Shown: positions 10,360 to 19,632 of the stretch, piece by piece
Layout: each line of letters opens with the position of its first letter
How positions within the stretch are numbered: the first letter of the stretch is position 1
Origin: Nectonema munidae
Taxonomy: Eukaryota; Nematomorpha; Nectonematoida; Nectonematidae
NCBI GenBank assembly: GCA_030549495.1
Contig: JAUIRK010000997.1
Location: forward strand, 149,297 to 213,296
Reading direction: 5' to 3'
DNA length: 64,000 nt
Made by a program: the position numbers and the translations under genes
The notes under the pieces: model-generated
Seen by the model: only the letters and a program-made list of their open reading frames with translations
Told to the model about the DNA's origin: nothing
Databases searched by the model: none

Positions 10360-13300
10360 CCATCGTAGTATACAGGTTGAAGATGAATCATCGTAGTATA
10401 CAGGTTGGAGATGAATCATCGTAGTATACAGGTTGGAGATGAATCATCGTAGTATACAGGTTGGAGATGAATCATCGTAGTATACAGGTTGGAGATGAAT
10501 CATTGTAGTATATAGTTTGGAGATGAATCATCGTAGTATACAGGTTGGACATGAATCATCGTAGAATACGGGTTGGAGAAGAATCATCGTAATATACGGG
10601 TTGGAGATGAATCATTGTAGTATATAGTTTGGAGATGAATCATCGTAGTATACAGGTTGGAGATGAATCATTGTAGTATATAGTTTGGAGATGAATCATC
10701 GTAGTATACAGGTTGGAGATGAACCATCGTAGTATACAGGTTGGAGATGAATCATTGTAGTATATAGTTTGGAGATGAATCATCGTAGTATACAGGTTGG
10801 ACATGAATCATCGTAGAATACGGGTTGGAGAAGAATCATCGTAATATACGGGTTGGAGATGAATCATTGTAGTATATAGTTTGGAGATGAATCATCGTAG
10901 TATACAGGTTGGAGATGAATCATCGTAGTATACAGGTTGGAGATGAATCATCGTAGTATACAGGTTGGAGATGAATCATTGTAGTATATAGTTTGGAGAT
11001 GAATCATCGTAGTATACAGGTTGGACATGAATCATCGTAGAATACGGGTTGGAGAAGAATCATCGTAATATACGGGTTGGAGATGAATCATTGTAGTATA
11101 TAGTTTGGAGATGAATCATCGTAGTATACAGGTTGGAGATGAATCATCGTAGTATACAGGTTGGAAATGAATCATCGTAGAATACAGGTTGGAGAAGAAT
11201 CATCGCGGTATACGGGTTGGAGATGAATCATTGTAGTATATAGTTTGGAGATGAATCATCGTAGTATACAGGTTGGAGATGAATCATCGTAGTATACAGG
11301 TTGGAGATGAATCATCGTAGTATACAGGTTGGAGATGAATCATTGTAGTATATAGTTTGGAGATGAATCATCGTAGTATACAGGTTGGACATGAATCATC
11401 GTAGAATACGGGTTGGAGAAGAATCATCGTAATATACGGGTTGGAGATGAATCATTGTAGTATATAGTTTGGAGATGAATCATCGTAGTATACAGGTTGG
11501 AGATGAATCATCGTAGTATACAGGTTGGAGATGAATCATCGTAGTATACAGGTTGGAGATGAATCATCGTAGTATACAGGTTGGAGATGAATCATCGTAG
11601 TATACAGGTTGGAGATGAATCATTGTAGTATATAGTTTGGAGATGAATCATCGTAGTATACAGGTTGGACATGAATCATCGTAGAATACGGGTTGGAGAA
11701 GAATCATCGTAATATACGGGTTGGAGATGAATCATTGTAGTATATAGTTTGGAGATGAATCATCGTAGTATACAGGTTGGAGATGAATCATCGTAGTATA
11801 CAGGTTGGAGATGAATCATCGTAGTATACAGGTTGGAGATGAATCATTGTAGTATATAGTTTGGAGATGAATCATCGTAGTATACAGGTTGGACATGAAT
11901 CATCGTAGAATACGGGTTGGAGAAGAATCATCGTAATATACGGGTTGGAGATGAATCATTGTAGTATATAGTTTGGAGATGAATCATCGTAGTATACAGG
12001 TTGGAGATGAATCATCGTAGTATACAGGTTGGAAATGAATCATCGTAGAATACAGGTTGGAGAAGAATCATCGCGGTATACGGGTTGGAGATGAATCATT
12101 GTAGTATATAGTTTGGAGATGAATCATCGTAGTATACAGGTTGGAGATGAATCATCGTAGTATACAGGTTGGAGATGAATCATCGTAGTATACAGGTTGG
12201 AGATGAATCATCGTAGTATATAGTTTGGAGATGAATCATCGTAGTATACAGGTTGGACATGAATCATCGTAGAATACGGGTTGGAGAAGAATCATCGTAA
12301 TATACGGGTTGGAGATGAATCATTGTAGTATATAGTTTGGAGATGAATCATCGTAGTATACAGGTTGGACATGAATCATCGTAGAATACGGGTTGGAGAA
12401 GAATCATCGTAATATACGGGTTGGAGATGAATCATTGTAGTATATAGTTTGGAGAAGAATCATCGTAATATACGGGTTGGAGAAGAATCATCGTAATATA
12501 CGGGTTGGAGATGAATCATCGTAGTATACAGGTTGGAGAAGAATCATCGTAATATACGGGTTGGAGATGAATCATTGTAGTATATAGTTTGGAGATGAAT
12601 CATCGTAGTATACAGGTTGGACATGAATCATCGTAGAATACAGGTTGGAGGCGAATCATCGTAGTATACAGGTTGGAGATGAATCATCGTAGTATACAGG
12701 TTGTAGATGAATCATCGTAGTATACAGGTTGGAGATGAATCATTGTAGTATATAGTTTGGAGATGAATCATCGTAGTATACAGGTTGGACATGAATAATC
12801 GTAGAATACGGGTTGGAGAAGAATCATCGTAATATACGGGTTGGAGATGAATCATTGTAGTATATAGTTTGGAGATGAATCATTGTAGTATACAGGTTGG
12901 AGATGAATCATCGTAGTATACAGGTTGGAAATGAATCATCGTAGAATACAGGTTGGAGAAGAATCATCGCGGTATACGGGTTGGAGATGAATCATTGTAG
13001 TATATAGTTTGGAGATGAATCATCGTAGTATACAGGTTGGAGATGAATCATCGTAGTATACAGGTTGGAGATGAATCATCGTAGTATACAGGTTGGAGAT
13101 GAATCATTGTAGTATATAGTTTGGAGATGAATCATCGTAGTATACAGGTTGGACATGAATAATCGTAGAATACGGGTTGGAGAAGAATCATCGTAATATA
13201 CGGGTTGGAGATGAATCATTGTAGTATATAGTTTGGAGATGAATCATTGTAGTATACAGGTTGGAGATGAATCATCGTAGTATACAGGTTGGAAATGAAT

Positions 13301-13830
13301 CATCGTAGAATACAGGTTGGAGAAGAATCATCGCGGTATACGGGTTGGAGATGAATCATTGTAGTATATAGTTTGGAGATGAATCATCGTAGTATACAGG
13401 TTGGAGATGAATCATCGTAGTATACAAGTTGGAGATGAATCATCGTAGAATACAGGTTGGAGAAGAATCATCGTAGAATACAGGTTGGAGATGAATCATT
13501 GTAGTATATAGTTTGGAGATGAATCATCGTAGTATACAGGTTGGAGATGAATCATTGTAGTATATAGTTTGGAGATGAATCATTGTAGTATATAGTTTGG
13601 AGATGAATCATTGTAGTATATAGTTTGGAGATGAATCATTGTAGTATATAGTTTGGAGATGAATCATCGTAGTATACAGGTTGGACATGAATCATCGTAG
13701 TATACAGGTTGGAGATGAATCATTGTAGTATATAGTTTGGAGATGAATCATTGTAGTATATAGTTTGGAGATGAATCATCGTAGAATACAGGTTGGAGAA
13801 GAATCATCGTAATATACGGGTTGGAGATGA
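10360..13830 (+). repeat. 28-bp minisatellite, about 124 copies, no length variation
   Basis: The unit reads CAGGTTGGAGATGAATCA then TCGTAGTATA. The CATCG of the first clear copy at 10361 and of the last at 13805 are 3444 bp apart, exactly 123 x 28, so I infer no net indel over the array. Copies differ by substitutions that define subtypes: ATTGTAGTATATAGTTTGG, GACATGAATCATCGTAGAA, GAGAAGAATCATCGTAATA and TCGCGGTATACGGG. Subtypes recur at fixed multiples of 28 bp (224, 252, 280, 364), showing block duplication. Since 28 is not a multiple of three, no reading frame persists. The array lies in the intron of the COX20-like gene and is on the same strand throughout. Confidence 0.95.
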
Positions 13831-14333
13831 TATATATATTTAAAATAAATCGAACAAGCAGATTTTATTTCTCGACTCATTTCTTGCAATTAGAGGATAT
13901 GTCAATCATAATTGATGTTGACGGCAAAAAATTATTTCCTAGAATATTATTTATATTCCCAATAAAATATAATTTTTATACTTAATCTCCATGCTGATTT
14001 CATTTTTGGTCTCAGTTTTCGTAATTAGAATGTGAAAATGTTAATCAAATTTGTTAGTTTCTCCTGAAAATTTTCTTCAATAACATTTACTCACATTTTA
14101 AGTAAAATATTTTTTAAACTAAATTGACCATTCTGATACCCTTTGGCTAATTTTAATGTGAAAAAATGTGTCAAATTACATATAGAATTAGTGATGTATG
14201 CGTGAAAATTATCTCATAAACATACTTTCATATTTTAAATTAAATATATTCAAATATTTAATTCTTGTGTGATTTTGGTATATTACAGCTTTTTTACTTT
14301 ATATAGAGAAGATAAAGGCTTAAAAACATTAAC
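13831..14333. other. AT-rich sequence between minisatellite and piggyBac-like end
   Basis: About 500 bp of AT-rich sequence containing faint, diverged echoes of a ~150-bp pattern (for example TGCTGATTTCATTTTTGG near 13990). These could be very old copies of the repeat found in the piggyBac-like element. No gene, splice signal or clear repeat edge is visible. Confidence 0.4.
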
Positions 14334-14337
14334 TTAA

Positions 14338-15455
14338 CCCTATTAGTGCTGGAGGGCGTAAAACGCCCCCCCCCTTCACTAAAAAATTAATTGTTGAAAA
14401 TTGGCTGAATCATATCCCTTCAAATTTTGCGACTTTTCCTAAAATCGCTAGCTGCATCTTTTGAAACCATTTTCATGGTAGTTAAATGACCCTTTCATGT
14501 CCAAAACTGTCAATCAAAAATTAAAATTATTCATTAAAATTTTGACATTATCTGCACTTAACCTTATAACTTAGGATCTATATTATATAATATCCTGAAA
14601 ATTTATAATTATATACAATTTGAAACGCATAACACTTTGTATATTTAATTTTTTCAATAATGATGACTACTTTTTAGAAAATGTCTATCAAAATTTTTAT
14701 TGATCAAAAATATATCTAATAAAATATACCTTCAAATTTTACATAAAATATATGTTTTTATACTAAATCGGTCATGCTGTTTCATTTCTGGACTTATTTT
14801 TTACTTTTAAGATTTGAAAATACCCATAGGTGTTAATCAAATTTACGGTTTACTTCTGAAAATTGTCTCCAAAAACATGCCTTCACATTTTACATAAAAT
14901 ATATGTTTTATACAAATCGATCATGTTGTTTTCATTTCTGGACTCATTTTTTACATTTATGATTTGAAAATACCTATAAGTGTTAATCAAATTTGCGGTT
15001 TACTTCTGAAATTTGTCTCCAAAAACATTCCTTCACATTTTACATAAAATATATGCGTTATACTAAATTGGCCATGCTGGTTTCATTTCTGGACTCATTT
15101 TTTACGTTTAGGATCTGAAAATACCTATAAGTGTTAATCAAATTTGCGGTTTACTTCTAAAAACTGTCTCCAAAAACATTCATTCAAATTTTAGAATGAA
15201 ATATATGTTTTATACCAAATCAACCATACTGTTTTCATTTCTGAACTCATTTTTCACATTTAGAGGTTTTAAAATATCTCTCAATGTCAATCAAATTTGC
15301 GGTTTACTTCTAAAAGCTATCTCCAAAATAGAGGTTTTAAATATCCGAAAGTGTCAATCAAATGTTCGATTTACGTCTAATGTCTACAGAAATATTTTTG
15401 AAATTTAAATAAAATATCTGTTTTTATGCCAAATGGAAGATGCTGGTTTCATTTT
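14338..15455 (-). mobile_element. piggyBac-like element, right end, inverted relative to the first copy
   Basis: A terminus CCCTATTAGTGCTGGAGG follows a TTAA at 14334-14337, and a short hairpin GGGCGTAAAACGCCC comes next. From about 14385 to 15450 the sequence is the reverse complement of about 7475 back to 6200 in the first copy. This includes the unique stretch with CTAGCTGCATCTTTTGAAAC and about five copies of the ~150-bp repeat. It is therefore the opposite end of the same element family, in reverse orientation. It has no coding capacity and the rest of the element is absent. Confidence 0.55.
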
Positions 15456-16081
15456 TGGACTCAGGTTTGGCTAAAATTGTATGAAGATATCGAATTATAG
15501 GGCAAACCTCAATATAAAATTTCTTGCAATTTGAAAACTGAAAGATATTCATTTTTGACTTCAGATTTTTTACATTAGAAATAGCGAATCTCCGTATCCA
15601 TATACAATGCCTCCTGAGCTTTGCCAAATTCATGTGCAAATATAAATATAATATAGTTACAGGAAATAATAAATATCTTTATAGAAATAAATAAGTGTAC
15701 ATATTATATACAGCCTTTTACCAGATGCAGCATCACTTTTTATGTATGCTTCATTGAGCACCTCTGTGTTTTTGGATAGATGAAATTAACTAAGCAGGCG
15801 GCATACAATAATTATTTAGCATTTGTGTGTTTAAAGGAGATGATATTGATTTTAATGAGGCAAGGAACACGCTTAGAAGTGTATTTGAAAAAAAATTAAA
15901 ATGCAATGAATTTAGATTTTTCGTTTTGAGTTTTCAATATTTTAAAAGTGGTTTGTATATGCTTTTAACATATTTTTATTGGATTCTTTTTATGATATAA
16001 CATTAGGAGAAAAATGTGACTTATTTTTTCTATGTGCCTTTTTTATTATTAGTTGATTGACATAGCATTTTTTTTATAAAG
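15456..16081. other. Distal part of the COX20-like intron
   Basis: AT-rich unique sequence leading to the 3' splice site. The last 60 bases contain TTGATTGAC and a T-run before AAAG at 16078-16081. The minus-strand open frame at 15424-15639 shows nothing recognisable and begins inside the repeat. Confidence 0.4.
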
Positions 16082-16286
16082 AGTGCAAACTGGATGTATT
16101 TTTGCTTGCTTTTACATGTTACAATGCTCAATTCGTCAAGAAGCTCAGAGAAAAAGGATAAACGATTTTAAAAGGAAATATAAGGCTGCATCCTCAAACT
16201 CCTTTACTTGCCATATGCCGCTTTTCCAAAATAATCCTGACAACTGCGATGATGACATAGAAGAAGAAGAAGATCTGAATATATAA
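16082..16286 (+). CDS. COX20: COX20-like cytochrome c oxidase assembly factor, exon 2
   Basis: Read from 16082 the first base completes the Gly codon split by the intron, and the frame stays open to a TAA at 16284-16286. The residues VQTGCIFACFYMLQC form a second hydrophobic segment, followed by a basic stretch SIRQEAQRKRINDFKRKYK and an acidic tail ending DDDIEEEEDLNI. In the human protein the second helix also begins at a Gly-Val and ends at a Cys fifteen residues later, followed by a basic stretch, so the layout agrees. The conserved Trp and the Arg-Tyr after that Cys are not kept. With exon 1 the protein would be 146 residues, against 118 in human as I recall. A second in-register AG at 16083 would give a different, shorter tail. 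Confidence 0.55.
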
Positions 16287-16320
16287 TTTTTGTTTGGACT
16301 TACATTTTATATAAAATTGG

Positions 16321-16326
16321 AATAAA
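16321..16326 (+). terminator. COX20: AATAAA polyadenylation signal of the COX20-like gene
   Basis: A canonical AATAAA lies 34 bases after the stop codon of exon 2. The following bases are T-rich (TTGTTTTTATTTT), as is usual downstream of a cleavage site. The spacing supports exon 2 being the last exon. Confidence 0.6.
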
Positions 16327-16731
16327 TTGTTTTTATTTTAAAATGTTGAATTAGGGCTAACTTTCTTAGACTCAACAAGTCAACCATGATCTCTAAATTA
16401 AATAATGTTCCCACTTTTAAATTATATGCAAATATATCACTAGATTTAGTGAAAATGAGTCCAAACAAATTTGTGACTAACATATTAGCATCAGGGGCGC
16501 ACATCCTCAAAATTATTGGGGAGGGGCGAAATTTTTTTGTTGCAATTTTCAAATTTTAGTTGTCTGGAAATGCCACGGGAGACCAAATATTCAAGCAATC
16601 GTTTAAAATAGAGTGTATTCAGCGCATACCTAAATTTATAAGACTATTTTATATTTTTTTTTACAAATTTGGTGAATTTAAATACTATACTTCCAGCGAA
16701 AATATTTTAATTAAATTTGCATATCGAATAT
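16327..16731. other. AT-rich sequence with one possible hAT-type end
   Basis: No gene is visible. At 16492 the sequence CAGGGGCGCAC begins, followed by GGGGAGGGGCGAAAT. This resembles the left end of a hAT-type element, but no opposite end with matching target duplication was found. Confidence 0.3.
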
Positions 16732-17252
16732 GGTGCGTAGAAAAAATGCCCCCAATTAAAAAGTAGGAACCCCCAGTAAAAATGCAACCGAAAAAAATGC
16801 CCCAACACAAAAAATTATTAATTAAAATTAAAAAAAAAATTTTTAAAAAAGATATGTGAAATAAAGATTTTTTGTAAAAAAACAAAAAGTTAACTTTTCA
16901 TCTAAAACATTTAAAATTTAATTAAAGTAAACTAAAAAACTCAGCATAGGAAAAATGTTTAAATACAAAAAAAAATGTATAAAACAGCAAATATTTTTGG
17001 ACTTTGTGTGTATCAGAACACTTTCTGAATATAATTTGTGTTTTAACTCATTTTAAGAACACATTCCCACAAATCTGCACCTATGCTATTGTTTTCAAGA
17101 ACTTTATAAAGAAAAAAACCCTATAGATTAAGAAATTTAGCCTTTCGTGGTACCAAATAAAAATATTTATATAATTTAAAAAAATCATCAAAATCAAAAA
17201 TTAGGGGGCATTTTTTCCTACTTTTTAATTGGGGGCATTTTTACCTACATCC
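16732..17252. mobile_element. Mutator-type MITE with 9-bp target duplication
   Basis: The terminal inverted repeats extend for at least 36 bp. The left end begins GGTGCGTAGAAAAAATGCCC and the right end, read on the minus strand, GGATGTAGGTAAAAATGCCC. Both continue CCAATTAAAAAGTAGG. The element is flanked by the 9-bp direct repeat ATCGAATAT at 16723-16731 and 17253-17261. A 9-bp duplication with ends starting in G fits Mutator-like elements. The 521-bp interior is AT-rich and non-coding, so the element is non-autonomous. Confidence 0.8.
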
Positions 17253-17261
17253 ATCGAATAT

Positions 17262-17784
17262 AAACTAGTTTAAAAAGATCCAAAATTGTTAGGGGGTGGA
17301 ATAGGCTTTTCATTTGAAAAATGAAGTAGTCTACCAGGCACATTACAGGAATTGATCAAGGGATATTTGATTCATAGAGAAAACAAATAACTAAAGGTTG
17401 GATAGTTTTATATGAGTGAATGTAGTCTAAAGGCAAAGAGTCTACTAGACACCCTGCGATGTTTATATGAAAAAATGTGATTGATTCAGGGGCAAGGGTA
17501 TAAAATGAAGTTATAATTGTGCAAACAAAAAATTAAGATCGCATTATTTCATTTTACTCAGCATCATTCAAAAATAGTTTAAAAGCTAAATTGATACAAG
17601 CTACAAAAATCTACAAAAAGTAAAATAACTTTTAACATTTTGCAATGATTTGCCTTTTATAATAACTTTTAAGGAAAAAAAGTCTATCAGAAAAAGTTAT
17701 AGAGCTTCAACAAAAACTAAAAAATTTTATAGCATAACTTAAGTTTTTTGAAAACTAATTTGACGTATCCCCTACAGCATACTC
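17262..17784. other. Unannotated AT-rich sequence
   Basis: Slightly less AT-rich at its left end (17285-17500), with GGGGTGGAATAGG and GGGGCAAGGG stretches that could belong to an older element interrupted by the Mutator-type MITE. No coding frame or clear repeat boundary is visible. Confidence 0.3.
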
Positions 17785-17945
17785 TATGGGTGGCATGACA
17801 GGTTGGTTGAGATGATGGACTCAGCACGGAAGCCTCTGGATTCGATTCCTTATCTTTACGAATTTGTTCATAGTTTTACATAAGCGGTACATCAGTGCCT
17901 TGTCAATGAAAATACACCCGCTGCACCTTACCTTTTACTCAAAAT
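17785..17945 (+). mobile_element. tRNA-derived SINE (candidate)
   Basis: The internal RNA polymerase III promoter boxes are both present. The A box TGGTTGAGATG at 17804-17814 fits TRGYNNAGNNG fully, and the B box GATTCGATTCC at 17839-17849 fits GGTTCGANTCC at ten of eleven positions. The gap between them is 24 bp, slightly short. The segment is less AT-rich than its surroundings and ends in a pyrimidine-rich stretch (CTGCACCTTACC). No target duplication or tail repeat was found, so an isolated degenerate tRNA-like sequence is the alternative. Confidence 0.5.
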
Positions 17946-18167
17946 TGGAAAATTTGCTACATAATTAACATAAGAGAAAAAGGAAACAAAATAAACTAAT
18001 AAAGCAATTTTCACTATTTTAAAATGGAACCGTCTGTTCTTAGAATAATTTCAAAATAATAGGAGGCATAAAGAATTAGAGTTTATTTGATATTTTAAAG
18101 TTTTTATAAGCAGCAAAAACCAACGTTTGTAGCTAACCCTTATAATTAAAAAATTATTTAAACTAAT

Positions 18168-18519
18168 GGTCGAAAGACATTTCGCCCCATAGATAATTCG
18201 CCCAGGGGGCAAATTGTCTCATAGGCTATTAGTTTCATCCATCTTTGCTTATTATGTGTAAAATTATTAAAAAAATTTATATTCTTGTTTATTTTATCTC
18301 TATTAAATTAATCATTTTATCTCTAATTTTTTTTAAATTGTCCATGAGACAAAATGTCTTATGAAAATAACAGGGCGAATTGTCCATGAAACAAAATGTC
18401 TTATGAAAATAATGGGGCGAATTGTCCATGGGACAAACTGTCTTATGAAAATAATGGGGCGAATTTGTCCATGGGACGAACTGTCTTATGAAAATAATGG
18501 GGCGAAATGTCCGAGGACC
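18168..18519. mobile_element. MITE with internal ~43-bp tandem repeats
   Basis: The ends are inverted: GGTCGAAAGACATTTCGCCCC at the left reads almost the same as GGTCCTCGGACATTTCGCCCC on the minus strand at the right. Flanking sequences AAACTAAT (18160-18167) and AAACTAAC (18520-18527) form an 8-bp target duplication with one difference. Inside, about four copies of a ~43-bp unit (GTCCATG.GACAAA, TGTCTTATGAAAATAA, then GGGGCGAAT) fill 18335-18505. Each repeated unit contains a version of the terminal GGGGCGAA motif. No coding sequence is present and the superfamily is uncertain. Confidence 0.7.
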
Positions 18520-19047
18520 AAACTAACATAAATCAAAGTATACGAGAAAAGAAAATCATTGCGTTTTTTTGAATATTTGTCTACCAATAAAATTCTGACA
18601 GCTGTCATAAATAGATCAAGCACATTTCAAACAACTGAAACATTTTGTTTCGATATATTTTTATTATAATAATCAACAAATTTTCTTTAAAAAAAGATTT
18701 AATTAATTATGTACAGTGTTTTTTGTGCAAAAAGTAACTTTTTTCAGTTACTTATAAAATTTAACAATCGAACATTATAAAAATATCTCTGCTCAAATAT
18801 TAAGCAAATAGAGGATTCTTGCTTTTAAACTGAATAGATAGTCAAAATATTCATTCCCAAATAAATATTGAAAAAAATTTCTTGACTTGAAAAAATTAAA
18901 GTTTTCAAATGTAACAAAATGTAACAAACGTAGTGATAAAGATTATGACTTGTTGAAAAAAAATTCTTAGCGCGAGTCTAACAATATTCATTGATATAAA
19001 ATTGTAACGATTAAAAACTATTTTAATTAAACTCTAAATGCAAATTA
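18520..19047. other. AT-rich sequence, nothing recognised
   Basis: About 500 bp of AT-rich sequence with several A- and T-runs. No open frame, RNA gene or repeat was recognised. Confidence 0.4.
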
Positions 19048-19055
19048 GACAGAAG

Positions 19056-19250
19056 CAGTGGTGTAGTCAAAAAAAGTTGATAGAAGGGCACAATTTAAAA
19101 ACAAAAAACTTGCGCAACATTATTTACTTTCTTGATCCTTTTATTGGAGAAATTTTCAAAAACTGATATCGCATAAGATGCATGGGGGCACCATGCGGTA
19201 CATAGGAGAGTGGGTACGGCCCCTCATGCCCCAGCCTAGCTACGTCACTG
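19056..19250. mobile_element. hAT-type MITE
   Basis: The left end CAGTGGTGTAGTCAAA and the right end, on the minus strand CAGTGACGTAGCTAGG, are typical hAT-type termini. The flanks GACAGAAG (19048-19055) and GAGAGAAG (19251-19258) are an 8-bp duplication with one difference. The 195-bp element is non-coding. Confidence 0.75.
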
Positions 19251-19258
19251 GAGAGAAG

Positions 19259-19483
19259 AGAGCTGAATGAGATAGGAGAGCTTAACAAGAGAAGAGGGCT
19301 TGAATGAAAGAAGAGAGCTTGAGTGAATGATTGAGTTTTAGCAGAGAAAGCGGAAGAGAAAAAGGAGACAGAAAGAGAAATAGAATCACTGTGACAGAAG
19401 ATGAGAAAATCTAGTGGATCATCAACATGTGTTTGCTCTGTGACCTGTGTGCATATTGAAGCAATGGATTCACAAGGCAACAA
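19259..19483 (+). repeat. Purine-rich GA-repeat tract
   Basis: The plus strand is strongly biased to A and G, with repeated GAGAGCTTGA and AGAAGAGAG motifs up to about 19400. The minus-strand open frame across it (19124-19483) owes its Ser/Leu/Phe-rich composition to this bias and is not a credible protein. Confidence 0.6.
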
Positions 19484-19632
19484 AATTTTTTTGCCAAGGT
19501 TTTTTTTTGCATAATTAAAACATATTTGTTCTTCTGATTATAAAAAAAGTAACTCTTTTATCATCAATGGCTCTACTTTAAAAGTTCTAAAGTTTTTGCT
19601 GTAAGTAAACATTCATTTACACATTATATTTT

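Larger units (their letters stand above)
4799..16081 (+). other. COX20: Large intron of the COX20-like gene
   Basis: The donor GTAAGT at 4799-4804 is a near-perfect 5' splice site. The acceptor AG at 16080-16081 is preceded by a run of eight Ts and, further up, by TTGATTGAC, which could serve as a branch site. Joining 4798 to 16082 completes the split Gly codon and enters the open frame of the second exon. A second AG at 16082-16083 would shift the frame and give a shorter tail. The intron of about 11.3 kb consists mostly of transposon and tandem-repeat sequence. The splice is inferred from signals and phase, not from transcripts. Confidence 0.55.

Noticed and set aside
10360-13830. CRISPR-like array
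   Set aside because: The 28-bp units adjoin directly with no unique spacers, and the host is a eukaryote; it is a minisatellite.
16492-16731. Possible hAT element starting CAGGGGCGCAC
   Set aside because: No opposite end with a matching 8-bp duplication was found, so element limits cannot be given.
19124-19483. 119-codon minus-strand frame
   Set aside because: It covers a hAT-type MITE and a purine-rich tract; the Ser/Leu/Phe-rich product reflects base bias.
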